62,047 nt of DNA from SAR202 cluster bacterium Casp-Chloro-G2 (GCA_002816575.1 MUCI01000041.1:1-62047); one strand, 5' to 3'. Positions 40,385 to 49,147 are shown, numbered from the stretch's first letter. The notes: generated by a model from the letters alone, not told the origin. Numbers and translations: made by a program.

Positions 40385-41659
40385 TTAGTCTCCTTCAAGC
40401 GCAATCTTGAACGCGGTGAGGGAGATGGGGTCGAAGTCCGCCTCAATTTTGACGCCTTTAACGATGTCGCTCAGGGTGCCCATCGAGTCATCGTTCAATT
40501 CGATCCGGGTGTTTTCGCCGACGGTCACGGTTAAGAACCTGCCGTCTTCGGTCCGAATCGTTACTTGGTTGCCTTCAACTTTGTCCGTCCAACCTTCAAT
40601 CTCATCTTTTTCTTGATCGAGTTCAATCTCGAAAGCCACATTGGTTTCCGGATCAAATTTGGCCTCAATCTTCGCGCCGATCTTGATGTCCGCCAACGAT
40701 CCTGGCAGGTCTTCTTCCAGCTCGATCCGGGTGTTTTCGCCGATGGTCACGGTTAAGAACCTGCCGTCTTCGGTCCGAATCGTTACTTGGTTGCCTTCAA
40801 CTTTGTCCGTCCAACCTTCAATCTCGTCTTTTTCTTGATCGAGTTCAATCTTGAATGCCACATTGGTTACCGGATCAAATTTGGCCTCAATCTTCGCGCC
40901 AACTTTGATGTCCGCCAACGATCCTGGCAGGTCTTCTTCCAGCTCGATCCGGGTGTTTTCGCCGACGGTCACGGTTAAGAACCTGCCGTCTTCGGTCCGA
41001 ATCGTCACTTGGTTGCCTTCAACTTTGTCCGTCCAACCTTCAATCTCGTCTTTTTCTTGATCGAGTTCAATCTTGAAAGCCACATTGGTTTCCGGATCAA
41101 ATTTGGCCTCAATCTTCGCGCCGATCTTGATGTCCGCCAACGATCCTGGCAAGTCTTCTTCCAGCTCGATGCGGGTGTTTTCGCCGACGATCACGACTAC
41201 GTTACCTTCACGGCCCTCGTCGTCCTGAATGGTAATCTGGCTTCCCTCGATGGCGATTACATTTCCTTCAATCTTGGCCTGGCGGGCTGAGAGCTTGGTG
41301 GTGCGTTCGCCGTCGCCTGACATTCTGACCTCGACGGCAGCCCCAGGCTCCAAGGTGTCCACCGACGACACTTCGCCTTGGGTGTCGACGGCGGTGTCGG
41401 TTGAGATGGTCAGGGTAATCGTCTTGCCGTCCATAGTTACGATGGTAATTTCACCGTTCGCCGTATCGACATCTTGGAGTATGCCTTGCACCAGTTGGCC
41501 ATCCGCCGTGGTACAGGCCAATGCGAGGACCATCAGCGCGGCGAGGAACCCGGCCAGTTTGGCCCTGGTTGTGAAATTCGTAATAATGTTAGTGATAAGT
41601 GTCAAAATGTGGCCCCAATGCGGACGAATTGTGTACAGATGGTTAGTGTGCCATAACAA
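40385..41659 (-). CDS. DUF5666-type repeat lipoprotein
   Basis: The protein has a signal peptide ending LMVLALAC (lipobox Cys49 from the ATG used) and then about five beta-rich DUF5666-like units. Each unit has a block of the kind GNQVTIRTEDGRFLTVTVGE, then NTRIELEEDLPGSLADIK and IGAKIEAKFDP. The three central units are near-identical, 74 residues each. The surface role is unknown; DUF5666 units are predicted small beta barrels. The N-terminus is uncertain: a TTG at 41605 gives a shorter, more typical signal peptide. Confidence 0.8.
   Translation of the reverse strand: MLWHTNHLYTIRPHWGHILTLITNIITNFTTRAKLAGFLAALMVLALACTTADGQLVQGILQDVDTANGEITIVTMDGKTITLTISTDTAVDTQGEVSSVDTLEPGAAVEVRMSGDGERTTKLSARQAKIEGNVIAIEGSQITIQDDEGREGNVVVIVGENTRIELEEDLPGSLADIKIGAKIEAKFDPETNVAFKIELDQEKDEIEGWTDKVEGNQVTIRTEDGRFLTVTVGENTRIELEEDLPGSLADIKVGAKIEAKFDPVTNVAFKIELDQEKDEIEGWTDKVEGNQVTIRTEDGRFLTVTIGENTRIELEEDLPGSLADIKIGAKIEAKFDPETNVAFEIELDQEKDEIEGWTDKVEGNQVTIRTEDGRFLTVTVGENTRIELNDDSMGTLSDIVKGVKIEADFDPISLTAFKIALEGD
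40510..41175. repeat. Three 222-bp tandem repeats inside the DUF5666 gene
   Basis: Units start at 40510, 40732 and 40954 and differ at only a few positions. Each encodes 74 residues, so copy-number change would keep the frame. The fourth unit (from 41176) has diverged. Confidence 0.9.
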
Positions 41660-42048
41660 GTGTTACCGGAGTCTAACCTAGTCTGTAATATTAAGAGACT
41701 CGGCGGAACCAAAGTGGGGACTCAAGCACGGTTTCGCCGGGCTGCTGGCGATGTCTGAGGGAACGCTTAGTTAGACTTGCCGCCGGCGACAAATCTCGCA
41801 GTTTTCCAAAGGATGAAAAAGCCCGACTGTGCATGGAGCCTGTCAAAAGCCAGACCGTTAATCCTCTTTGTAGAGAACAGCTCAGGGCAGATTGGTTAAT
41901 GCTGATTTAATTATATCGCTTAGTGGAATTCGAAAATAGGGCCATATAGCTACCGATAAGTGCCCTGATCGGAAATTATTGTACGAATCTCAGTGTGTGA
42001 TAATAATCACAGACCGAAGGCAAGCCAACACAATGAGGAGGCGGTCTG
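41660..42048. other. AT-rich gene-free stretch with a palindromic operator-like site
   Basis: This 389-bp region separates the DUF5666 gene from the membrane protein at 42049. At 41996-42011 it holds TGTGAT-AATA-ATCACA, perfect 6-bp arms resembling a CRP/FNR-family half-site pair but with a 4-bp rather than 6-bp centre. The site lies 37 bp before the downstream ATG. No gene is seen. Confidence 0.45.
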
Positions 42049-42561
42049 ATGAAAACACTGAAGCGGCATCTCTGGATCGGAGCACTGGCAGTGGGGCTAT
42101 TGTTCATGGGGATCGGGGCGTTTTTCGTGATCTCGGGTCTCGATGCCAAGGGCATGATCACCGATGAGTTAGTCGCCCAAGATATCTACCTGGACGACGA
42201 CGCCGTGGGATTCGGTGGAACACCAGGTGACCTGGTTAACGACGCCTCCACTGCAGATATAGAGGCGAAGATTATCGCCCTGCATACCGATGGCAAGTAC
42301 GGGATCTACTCCAGCCTCGCACGGGACGACCCGCACCGGGCCGACATCATCAAGGGTCTGGCTCTGCGGAACAGCTTAAACATGGCCGTGATGGGTTATG
42401 GAATCGCAGACCTGGCGATCGGCACCGGCTTGGTGATCGTCCTCATGGGGGCGGGCACGGTGGCCTTCCTGGCCCCGGTACTCTACCTGGTCACCAAAGA
42501 AGAACCTGAGCCGGTGGTGACAACCGGAGGGGCTGCGGCTCCCCTGGCGCCGGTTGTCTAG
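42049..42561 (+). CDS. Two-pass membrane protein of unknown function
   Basis: This 170-residue protein has helices near residues 9-31 (IGALAVGLLFMGIGAFFVIS) and 119-147 (IADLAIGTGLVIVLMGAGTV). The acidic loop between them (QDIYLDDDAVGFGGTPGD through IIALHTDGKYGIYSSL) is presumably extracytoplasmic. No family is recognised. GAGGAGG lies 9-10 nt before the ATG and a strong terminator follows, so it is a single-gene unit. Confidence 0.75.
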   Translation: MKTLKRHLWIGALAVGLLFMGIGAFFVISGLDAKGMITDELVAQDIYLDDDAVGFGGTPGDLVNDASTADIEAKIIALHTDGKYGIYSSLARDDPHRADIIKGLALRNSLNMAVMGYGIADLAIGTGLVIVLMGAGTVAFLAPVLYLVTKEEPEPVVTTGGAAAPLAPVV

Positions 42562-42570
42562 ATCAAGCGG

Positions 42571-42602
42571 AAAAGGCCTCGGACCAAGTCCGGGGCCTTT
42601 TC
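42571..42602 (+). terminator. Strong rho-independent terminator
   Basis: AAAAGGCCTCGGAC pairs with GTCCGGGGCCTTTT (one G-U) over a 3-nt loop, 10 nt after the stop codon of the gene at 42049. Confidence 0.9.
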
Positions 42603-42656
42603 ATGTTATCCGGTAGTGGTTGCCCCAGGAGAGAGCAGCCCAAGGCCGGACGGCCG

Positions 42657-43847
42657 CTAGAAATTACAGGGCGTCCAAGGCTGACGTTCCACCGAGAACA
42701 TCCGGTCGGCACGCAGTAGCGCTCCCGGAGTTAGCTCATCCACCAAGCACGCCTGGGCCATCGTGCTGAAGCTGACGGCCCCCAGGAACGCCGACGCCAA
42801 CGCTGACACTCCGATGGTCAGGTCGGGCGACTCGCTTGAGACCCGGCATTCGGCTCCCTCGGGCGACCCCTCCAGCTCGAACCTCCCCTCGTTCCAGGGG
42901 CATTGCGGGTCCCGCACTTCCAGCACCAACCGGCCGCTCTGCAGGTATCGCCGCAGGGGCAGGGCGGCGCAGACATCCACCAGCCGCAGCCACACCCCGT
43001 CCCGGGTCGATCGCTGCAGCCGGCGCGGGTCGGCCAGCATCCAGGGCAACGGGTCGTCCACCGGGCGTTTCAGCGCCTCGGTCCGCTCGACCCGGTCCAC
43101 ATCAAAGCAGAACCGCCACAGCGCGGAATTCGCTTCCCTGGTCGCGGCCATCAACTCGTTGACCACCAGGGTGGTTCCCGTGATGCGGTAGGCGGCGTAG
43201 CCGTCAACCTTTCCGCCGTCCGTATACGCGATGTAGAACAACCCTCCCGGTCCGCCCTGGGTGTGCTCGATGGCCCGCGACTCCCGCTCCCAATGGTGCA
43301 CCGGCTTCTGGAACAGGCCCGGACGGTCCGCCGTGCTCCGCCGATACACCTGGGGAAGGTCCCTGGTGATGTCGGCTGGGTCCACGAATCCGATCCGTCC
43401 CGGACTTGCATGGTTCCTGGCGAAGGCGTTGTGGGGACGCTCGATCAGCCACCTTTCGTATAGGGAGCCGACCCCGTAGCCGAACCGGCCGTAGATCAAG
43501 CTTTCGGAGGAGAACAGGGCGGCTAACGGCTCGCCGCGCTCGTGGAAATTGTCGATCTGGTGCTGCATCATCCTGGTCATGATGCCTTGGCGCGTGTGGG
43601 TGGGCTGCACGGCAACGTTGGCCACGCCCGAGATCACCGCCGACCCGCCGGGGATGGACATCTCGACCCGGTGCGAGTGGGAGCCGCCGACGATCTCCGC
43701 GCCGTCGAAGACCGCCACGGAGCGTTCCAGGTCAAAATGGGGCCGCAATTCCTCCGGGTCGTCGTCCAGCCGGTTGCCGTGGGCGCGCGCCTCGGCCCGG
43801 GCCCACCGGACAAACTCGTCAGCGGTTATGCTCCTCATCTCCAGCAT
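42657..43847 (-). CDS. Eis-like GNAT-family N-acetyltransferase
   Basis: A 396-residue protein of the Eis type: an N-terminal GNAT domain, a second GNAT-like domain and a C-terminal SCP2-like domain. Acetyl-CoA-site features include VANVAVQPTHTRQGIMTRMM (the Q/R-x-x-G motif) and LFSSESLIYGRFGYGVGSLY. The chain ends PWTPCNF, and Eis enzymes use their C-terminal carboxylate in catalysis. Relatives acetylate aminoglycosides or other amines; the substrate here is unknown. The start at MLEMRSITADEF has GGAGAG 8 nt upstream. Confidence 0.88.
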   Translation of the reverse strand: MLEMRSITADEFVRWARAEARAHGNRLDDDPEELRPHFDLERSVAVFDGAEIVGGSHSHRVEMSIPGGSAVISGVANVAVQPTHTRQGIMTRMMQHQIDNFHERGEPLAALFSSESLIYGRFGYGVGSLYERWLIERPHNAFARNHASPGRIGFVDPADITRDLPQVYRRSTADRPGLFQKPVHHWERESRAIEHTQGGPGGLFYIAYTDGGKVDGYAAYRITGTTLVVNELMAATREANSALWRFCFDVDRVERTEALKRPVDDPLPWMLADPRRLQRSTRDGVWLRLVDVCAALPLRRYLQSGRLVLEVRDPQCPWNEGRFELEGSPEGAECRVSSESPDLTIGVSALASAFLGAVSFSTMAQACLVDELTPGALLRADRMFSVERQPWTPCNF

Positions 43848-44025
43848 GGGGCGACTCTCCATCAGGATATGTTCGATCAGATACACCGGAAGTCGATATA
43901 CCGAAGGAAACTTTAGCATAGAAGCGCGGGCCGCGAGGAAAAACACGAGGGGCGGGGGCCTGGCCGGGCCGCCGCCGGCTGGATACTTGAACCAACCAGG
44001 AGATTCTCTCAAACGAGGCAAATCG

Positions 44026-44549
44026 GTGGTTAAAGTCCCGGTCGTTGAGGGCGAGGCCGTTACCAGTCATTTGCTGATACACCAGCTCGAAGACAAAGGC
44101 TGTCAGGCCCGGAAAGTCGACAACGGCGCCATGGCGCTGCAGCGGATCAAAGAAGACACACCCGACATAATCTTCGTGGACACCGTGATGCCAGCGATGG
44201 ACGGGATGTTCTTCCTATCGGAGCTTCGGGAGAATCCCGAAACCTCCAAGATACCAGTCGTGATGGTCACGGCGACCAACCTCTCAGGCGTGATCCCCAG
44301 GGCGCGGGAACTGGGGATAAAACACGTTCTGCCAAACCCTGGGAGCCGAAGTCGCTGGACCGAACGCTAAGCCAGGCGCTGACATGCGAGCACTCGCCTC
44401 GAGACGAATGGAAGATTCCCAAGCGGATGGGGTCAATTGATCCTTGGCAAGATGGATTCACGAAAAGCATAAGCCTCCGCAGTCAGCCGAAGCCTTTCTT
44501 GTGTCTGAGGTTGAAGCGGGAGGATGCTGGGGCTAGATCGGAGGACTAG
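44026..44549 (+). pseudogene. Stand-alone response-regulator receiver, frameshifted
   Basis: The start is GTG with GAGG 8 nt upstream. The frame gives a CheY-like receiver with DTPDIIFVDTVMPAMDG (phospho-Asp) and IPVVMVTATNLSG, and reads HVLPNPGSRSRWTER to a stop at 44370. Adding one A to the AAA at 44334-44336 would restore HVLPKPWEPKSLDRTLSQAL, the conserved Lys-Pro motif and last helix, and extend the frame to TAG at 44547. The first acidic pair is also weakened (VVEGE for VVEDD). It may be a decayed gene or a homopolymer error. Confidence 0.65.
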
Positions 44550-44717
44550 TCGACGTAGAGGGAGTGATCATCAACCGAAGCGTCGGCGTACCCTGGGGAA
44601 ACAGCGTGACTCTCAATTAATTTCGAATTAATCCTTTCCAACTGATGGGTTCACCTCAAATTTCGGCTTCATCGCCCACAAACGGAAGTAGTAGATCCTT
44701 ATATTTAGCCCAAAAAA

Positions 44718-44792
44718 TGGAGCCGGTGATGGGAATTGAACCCGCGACCTGCTGTTTACGAAACAGCTGCTCTACCACTGAGCTACACCGGC
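44718..44792 (-). tRNA. tRNA-Thr (anticodon CGU)
   Basis: The acceptor stem is GCCGGTG/CACCGGC with an encoded CCA. The anticodon loop TTCGTAA gives CGU. The T-arm has GGTTCAATTCC. It is a close relative of tRNA-Thr(UGU) 4.5 kb away. The stretch 44550-44717 upstream in the window shows no gene. Confidence 0.95.
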
Positions 44793-44914
44793 CCGCTACC
44801 GATGGCAGACCCCACGGCAGATCCGGCAGCGGATTCCGCCATCGCAGAGATTATCTTAGCATATGGCCGTGCCTGTTAGACCCTTGTTAGCCCCATTGTT
44901 TTTGGACCGGCGGG

Positions 44915-46063
44915 CTACCAGGAATATGACTGGCTGGCCAGATCGGCGCCCTGGCGCATGGCCGCCAGCTTGAGCCAGACGATGTCCTTGTCCACTCGGT
45001 TCGAGCCAGCAGACGTGTCGAAACCGCAATCGGTCCCGGCCATGACCCGGCGGGGGTCGCCGCCCACCGCATCCACCGCCAGCCGCAGGCGGTCGGCCAC
45101 AACCTCCGGGTGTTCCACGTAATTGGTCTTGGTGTCGATGACCCCCGCCACCAATAGCATGCCCTCGGGCAATGGGATCCGGCGGTAGACCTTGTATTCG
45201 TGGGCGTGCCTGGGATTGGCCATCTCCATCACCAGCGCCCCCACGTTGGCCGCATAGACCAGCGGCAGGATGTCTTCCAGGGGCACGTCGTAGTGGTGCG
45301 GGCCTTCGGTATTGCCCCAGCAAACGTGCAGCCGCACCTGTTCCCTTGGTATGTTGCGGATGGCGTGGTTGATGGCTCGGATGTGGAGCGCCACCACCTC
45401 TTGGAACACCTCGATGGGGTCGTCCTGGTAGGCCACGTGGCGTTCCATGGCCAGGTCCGGGCAGTCGAGTTGCAGCACCACCCCTTTGGCGGCGATCAGC
45501 TCGTACTCTTTGCGCATCTCTTCCGCCAGCGCCATCACGTACTCCTCGTGGCTGGCGTAGTGGGCGTTGCCCATGGTGAGAGCGATGATGCCCGGCGACG
45601 CAGCGCTCATGAACAGGTCTTGGTGCGCCGCGCCGGATTGGCTGACGCCGTCTATCAGGCCGGCCAACTCCCTCTCCGCCAGGTCCGGGCGTTGGTATTC
45701 CAGGGGGCCGGTGCACTGCGGTACGTCGCGCATCAGTTGGATGGCGCGGTGGCGGGCGATGTTGGGGAACTCGTTCTGGTCACGGTGCCCGCGCCTGGTC
45801 CAGGACCCGCCGAACCCCGACATGCGCTCGGTCACATAGGTCGAGAAGCTGGTCCGCGACTGCTCGCCGCTGTTGATGATGTCGACCCCGGCCGCAGCCT
45901 GTTTCCGAATCACATCCAGGGTCGATGCGGCGGCCAAGCGGTCCAACTCCGCCGTGTCCACCGGACCGCCGCGGACCGTGGCCGCCAACAGCTCAACTAG
46001 CCGCTCCGGGCGCGGCAGGCTGCCAGTGTGGGTGGTGAAGATGCGTCCGTCGCTGTGTTTCAT
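44915..46063 (-). CDS. MetE C-terminal-like (cobalamin-independent) methyltransferase family protein
   Basis: A 382-residue TIM-barrel protein related to the catalytic half of MetE. It begins FTTHTGSLPRPERLVELL and has SGEQSRTSFSTYV, QLDCPDLAME, VRLHVCWGNTEGPHHYD (zinc His/Cys), GALVMEMANPRHAHEY (Glu ligand) and VMAGTDCGFDTSAGSNRV (zinc Cys). The N-terminal folate half of MetE is missing, as in archaeal and stand-alone members that use other methyl donors or catalyse related chemistry. It follows the FAD oxidoreductase gene by 30 bp, probably as one operon. Confidence 0.88.
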   Translation of the reverse strand: MKHSDGRIFTTHTGSLPRPERLVELLAATVRGGPVDTAELDRLAAASTLDVIRKQAAAGVDIINSGEQSRTSFSTYVTERMSGFGGSWTRRGHRDQNEFPNIARHRAIQLMRDVPQCTGPLEYQRPDLAERELAGLIDGVSQSGAAHQDLFMSAASPGIIALTMGNAHYASHEEYVMALAEEMRKEYELIAAKGVVLQLDCPDLAMERHVAYQDDPIEVFQEVVALHIRAINHAIRNIPREQVRLHVCWGNTEGPHHYDVPLEDILPLVYAANVGALVMEMANPRHAHEYKVYRRIPLPEGMLLVAGVIDTKTNYVEHPEVVADRLRLAVDAVGGDPRRVMAGTDCGFDTSAGSNRVDKDIVWLKLAAMRQGADLASQSYSW

Positions 46064-46093
46064 GGTCCCTCCGCTTGATGCAGCCCGGTCAGG

Positions 46094-47239
46094 TTAGTCG
46101 AACCGGTTGGGCCGGTAGTCTGCCAGCAGGTCCACCCGAGCGCCGTCAACGATCTCCATGGTTGCCAGTTGGGCCATGAGGGGCGCCAGCGTCACGCCGC
46201 TGTGGGTCAGGGCCAGGTAGACGTTGGGGGCCTTGGGGGAGTAACCCACCACCGGGAACCCATCCAGAGGCATGGGCCGGTAGCCCACGGGCACCGGCAC
46301 GGCGGACGCGCCCCGGAGCGCCGGAACGTATTCGGCGGCCCTGGCCAGAAGCTCGCCGGCATGGCCTTGGGTGTCGTCCCGGGCCAGGCTCTCCTGCGAC
46401 CCCTCGCCGATCATGGCCGTGCCGTCCAGGCATTGGCGCAGGTGAATCTCCGGGCGGCCCGGTTCCAGGGGCGGCGCGTACACCACCGAGACGTTGGCGA
46501 ACAGGGGCTGTGCTATGGGGCCGGTGCGAATGACCACGCCCGGGCTGTCTTGCTGTGGGACGTTCACGTCGGCCATGGCGGCCAGTTGGGTGTTGTCCAC
46601 GCCGCCAGCCAGTACCACCACGTCGGCGGGGATCTCCTCGCCACCGGCAATGACGCCCGCGACCGTTCCCGCTGCCATCGACAGGCCGGTGACCTCAGTT
46701 TCGAGTTTGACCGCCGCCCCGAGTTTGGCTGCCGCTCGGATGCAGGCTTGGGCGGCCAGGGTGGGCTCAACCATGCCATCCAGTTCGCAGTAGATCGCGG
46801 CGATCACCTGTTTGGGCGACAGACCTGGCTCCAACCGGGCCAGCTGCGGCCCGTCGATCACCTGGCAGGGGTAGCCCCAGGCCTGTAGCTGCTGGGCCCT
46901 AGACCTAAGCTCGGCCGCACCCTCGTTCGTTGCCGCCCATTCCAGCTGCCCGCCCCAACGCAGACCCACGTCGGCGTCGAGACCCCGCGCGAACCGGTCC
47001 CACATGCCCAGAGAGCGCCGGTTGAAGTTGTGGTAGGAGACCGGTTGCTTGGCGGTGGCGTTGATCCAGGCGAAGGAATGACTGGTGGCCCCGCTGCCGG
47101 GAGTGCCTCTGTCGACCACGGTCACGGCGGCGCCTCGTTTGGCCAGGGTGTAGGCGATGGCCGAGCCGACGATGCCGGCGCCGACCACGGTTACTTTCAC
47201 CGGCGCGCCGTTAGGGTTGCCGGATGTGCTGGTTGACAT
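46094..47239 (-). CDS. FAD-dependent amine oxidoreductase (DadA/glycine-oxidase-like)
   Basis: About 381 residues. The dinucleotide-binding motif VTVVGAGIVGSAIAYTLAKR is followed by PGSGATSHSFAWINATAKQP, an FAD-binding VVLAGGVDNTQLAA, and a C-terminal block YRPMPLDGFPVVGYSPKAPN through YLALTHSGVTLAPLMA. This is the D-amino-acid dehydrogenase / sarcosine-type oxidase family, which oxidises or demethylates amino compounds. The start has GAGG 7 nt upstream. Its MetE-like partner downstream suggests a role in handling N- or S-methylated amino compounds (inference). Confidence 0.9.
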   Translation of the reverse strand: MSTSTSGNPNGAPVKVTVVGAGIVGSAIAYTLAKRGAAVTVVDRGTPGSGATSHSFAWINATAKQPVSYHNFNRRSLGMWDRFARGLDADVGLRWGGQLEWAATNEGAAELRSRAQQLQAWGYPCQVIDGPQLARLEPGLSPKQVIAAIYCELDGMVEPTLAAQACIRAAAKLGAAVKLETEVTGLSMAAGTVAGVIAGGEEIPADVVVLAGGVDNTQLAAMADVNVPQQDSPGVVIRTGPIAQPLFANVSVVYAPPLEPGRPEIHLRQCLDGTAMIGEGSQESLARDDTQGHAGELLARAAEYVPALRGASAVPVPVGYRPMPLDGFPVVGYSPKAPNVYLALTHSGVTLAPLMAQLATMEIVDGARVDLLADYRPNRFD

Positions 47240-47505
47240 AAGAGACCTCAAACCGGGTGTGCCGGGTGGAAACTTCGGCCCAATTATCCGGTCTTTGGCC
47301 GGGAATACTCAAGGGGTAATCGCCTGCCGAGTCGGCTTAACCGGTTGAAGGATGGTCCGAAATAGGCTCGGAGGGAGGCGGGAGCGCCTACGGCCGTACC
47401 GGCGTGTCATGGGTAATGAGTCTGCCGGGCAAGCAACGGCTGGCAAGGGGCATGAAGTTGCCGCGCCCTTAGGTGCGCGTTCTCAGGCTCGCATCGGCCT
47501 TGCGG

Positions 47506-48453
47506 CTACCCGGACCCGGCATTGGTCCGATCTCCCACGCTGGGGTGTTCCCACCCGACCAGGTCGGCGTGAAAACCGCGCATCTCGTCGGAAAGGATGT
47601 CGATGAAATTCCGCACCGCCTGCCCTTGGAACTTGCCCTTCAAGGTGCAAACGCCGATCTCGGATGAAGCGAAGATGTGGTCCAGGCGCACCACGCCCAG
47701 CCGTTGGTGGTCCTGCTGGTGGAGGGTGAAGTCGGCGCAGACCGCCACGCCCATGCCGGTCTCGACGTAGCGCTTGATCGAGGCCGTGTCGTCCATGGCC
47801 AGCACCACGTCGCAGCTCACGCCCTCGTTCCTAAGCTCCTGCTCCACCTTTTGCCGGGTCATGCTTTCAGGGCCTGAGAGAATCAGCGGAAAGGGCGACA
47901 GGTCCTTCAGGGAAATCTTCCCCTGTTTCAATAGCGGGTGTCCCAGAGGCGTCATCAGCACGATGTCGAAATCGAACAGCTTCTTGAAGTCGAAGGCCTG
48001 ATCGTCGGCGGGAGGCGGGGCTGAGAATGCCAGATCGACCTCGCCCGACTTAACCAGGCGCAGCAGCGGCGTGTAAGGCCGGGCCACCAATTGGATGCGC
48101 ACATCGGGATAGGTCCGGCTGAACACCTGTATCCCGGGCGGAAGGTGGTGGGTGACCAGGTCTGGGTAGGCGCCGACCACGAATGAACCCCGCCGCTCGC
48201 TGTAGTCCATCTGGATCTTCAGGGTGTCCACCGCCTGTACCACCGGGGTGACCAATTCCAGCAGGATCGCCCCTTCTGACGTCAGCTGGATCGGCCTCTT
48301 GATGCGGTCGAACAGAGTAATGGCAAACTCATCTTCCAGTTTGCGCAGGTGGGTGGTTACGGTCGGCTGGCCCAATTCCAAGGTGCGGGCCGCTTTAGAC
48401 ACGCTCCGTAGACGAGCTACGTGGTAAAAACTGATCAGTTGACGCAGTTCCAT
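47506..48453 (-). CDS. LysR-family transcriptional regulator
   Basis: A 315-residue LysR protein. The N-terminal winged HTH is MELRQLISFYHVARLRSVSK with AARTLELGQPTVTTHLRKLE. The effector-binding domain resembles CysB/CbbR types (SFVVGAYPDLVTHHLPPGI, LMTPLGHPLLKQGKISLKDL, DDTASIKRYVETGMGVAVCA). It lies upstream of the FAD oxidase / MetE-like pair on the same strand with a 266-bp gap, which makes these the most likely targets. No operator was identified. Confidence 0.93.
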   Translation of the reverse strand: MELRQLISFYHVARLRSVSKAARTLELGQPTVTTHLRKLEDEFAITLFDRIKRPIQLTSEGAILLELVTPVVQAVDTLKIQMDYSERRGSFVVGAYPDLVTHHLPPGIQVFSRTYPDVRIQLVARPYTPLLRLVKSGEVDLAFSAPPPADDQAFDFKKLFDFDIVLMTPLGHPLLKQGKISLKDLSPFPLILSGPESMTRQKVEQELRNEGVSCDVVLAMDDTASIKRYVETGMGVAVCADFTLHQQDHQRLGVVRLDHIFASSEIGVCTLKGKFQGQAVRNFIDILSDEMRGFHADLVGWEHPSVGDRTNAGSG

Positions 48454-48625
48454 CCGGCGTTGCCTCCCCGTTTGGCATCACGTTGCCAAATATAACATAT
48501 CAAATAAGTTCAGGATAGTACGGAAATAATGCAGACGTTGGGAACAGCGGAGAACGATTGGAACCTTGCTGGCCTGGTAGTTATACTGGGCCGTGTTCGA
48601 CCGGTGAAAGGCCCGCTGGAAGCGG

Positions 48626-48665
48626 CCGGATGGAGACGCAGATTCCCGGATGGAGACGCAGATTC
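48626..48665 (+). repeat. Perfect 20-bp tandem duplication abutting a start codon
   Basis: CCGGATGGAGACGCAGATTC occurs twice in a row and ends exactly at the ATG of the Tag-like gene. Each copy carries a GGAG ribosome-binding-site core. Confidence 0.9.
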
Positions 48666-49112
48666 ATGGTAAGAGCCCGGCAAAGCCCGCCCAAGATCAC
48701 TCCCACAGGGGATAACGGGTATCTTGAAGAGTTAACCAAAGCGGTTTTTCGGGCCGGGTTCAGTTGGCCGGTGTTAACCGGCAAGTGGCCCAATCTTGTG
48801 GCCAGCTTCCACGGGTTCGATCTGGAACGCGTGGAAGCCTACGGGCCGGACGACCTGGAGCGCTTGTTCGAGGACCGGAGCATCGTCCGGCACCGGCGGA
48901 AGATAACGGCGACGGTGGAGAACGCCCGTGTGATGCTGGAGTTTATCGAAGAGTATGGCTCGTTCCACGCCTATCTCAGGTCATTGGATCACCTGGACTA
49001 TTGCGACCGGGTCAAGGCCTTGATGCGGCCCTTTGCCGGCGTGGGCCGCACCTCAGCCTTCGTCTTCCTACACTGCGTCAACGAGGAAACCCCGGCCTGG
49101 CAGGACCGTTAG
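48666..49112 (+). CDS. DNA-3-methyladenine glycosylase I-like protein (Tag family)
   Basis: A 148-residue helix-hairpin-helix-type protein resembling Tag, which removes 3-methyladenine from alkylated DNA. Family-like segments are GYLEELTKAVFRAGFSWPVL and IVRHRRKITATVENARVMLE, with Phe and Trp residues of the base pocket. It is shorter than typical Tag (about 187) and lacks the N-terminal Cys-Trp and C-terminal zinc-binding His/Cys region, so activity is uncertain. The frame is open 36 codons further upstream, through the tandem duplication. Confidence 0.75.
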   Translation: MVRARQSPPKITPTGDNGYLEELTKAVFRAGFSWPVLTGKWPNLVASFHGFDLERVEAYGPDDLERLFEDRSIVRHRRKITATVENARVMLEFIEEYGSFHAYLRSLDHLDYCDRVKALMRPFAGVGRTSAFVFLHCVNEETPAWQDR

Positions 49113-49147
49113 CCGGCTGCTTCTATCGTCCTTCTTTCCGGCGGTTC

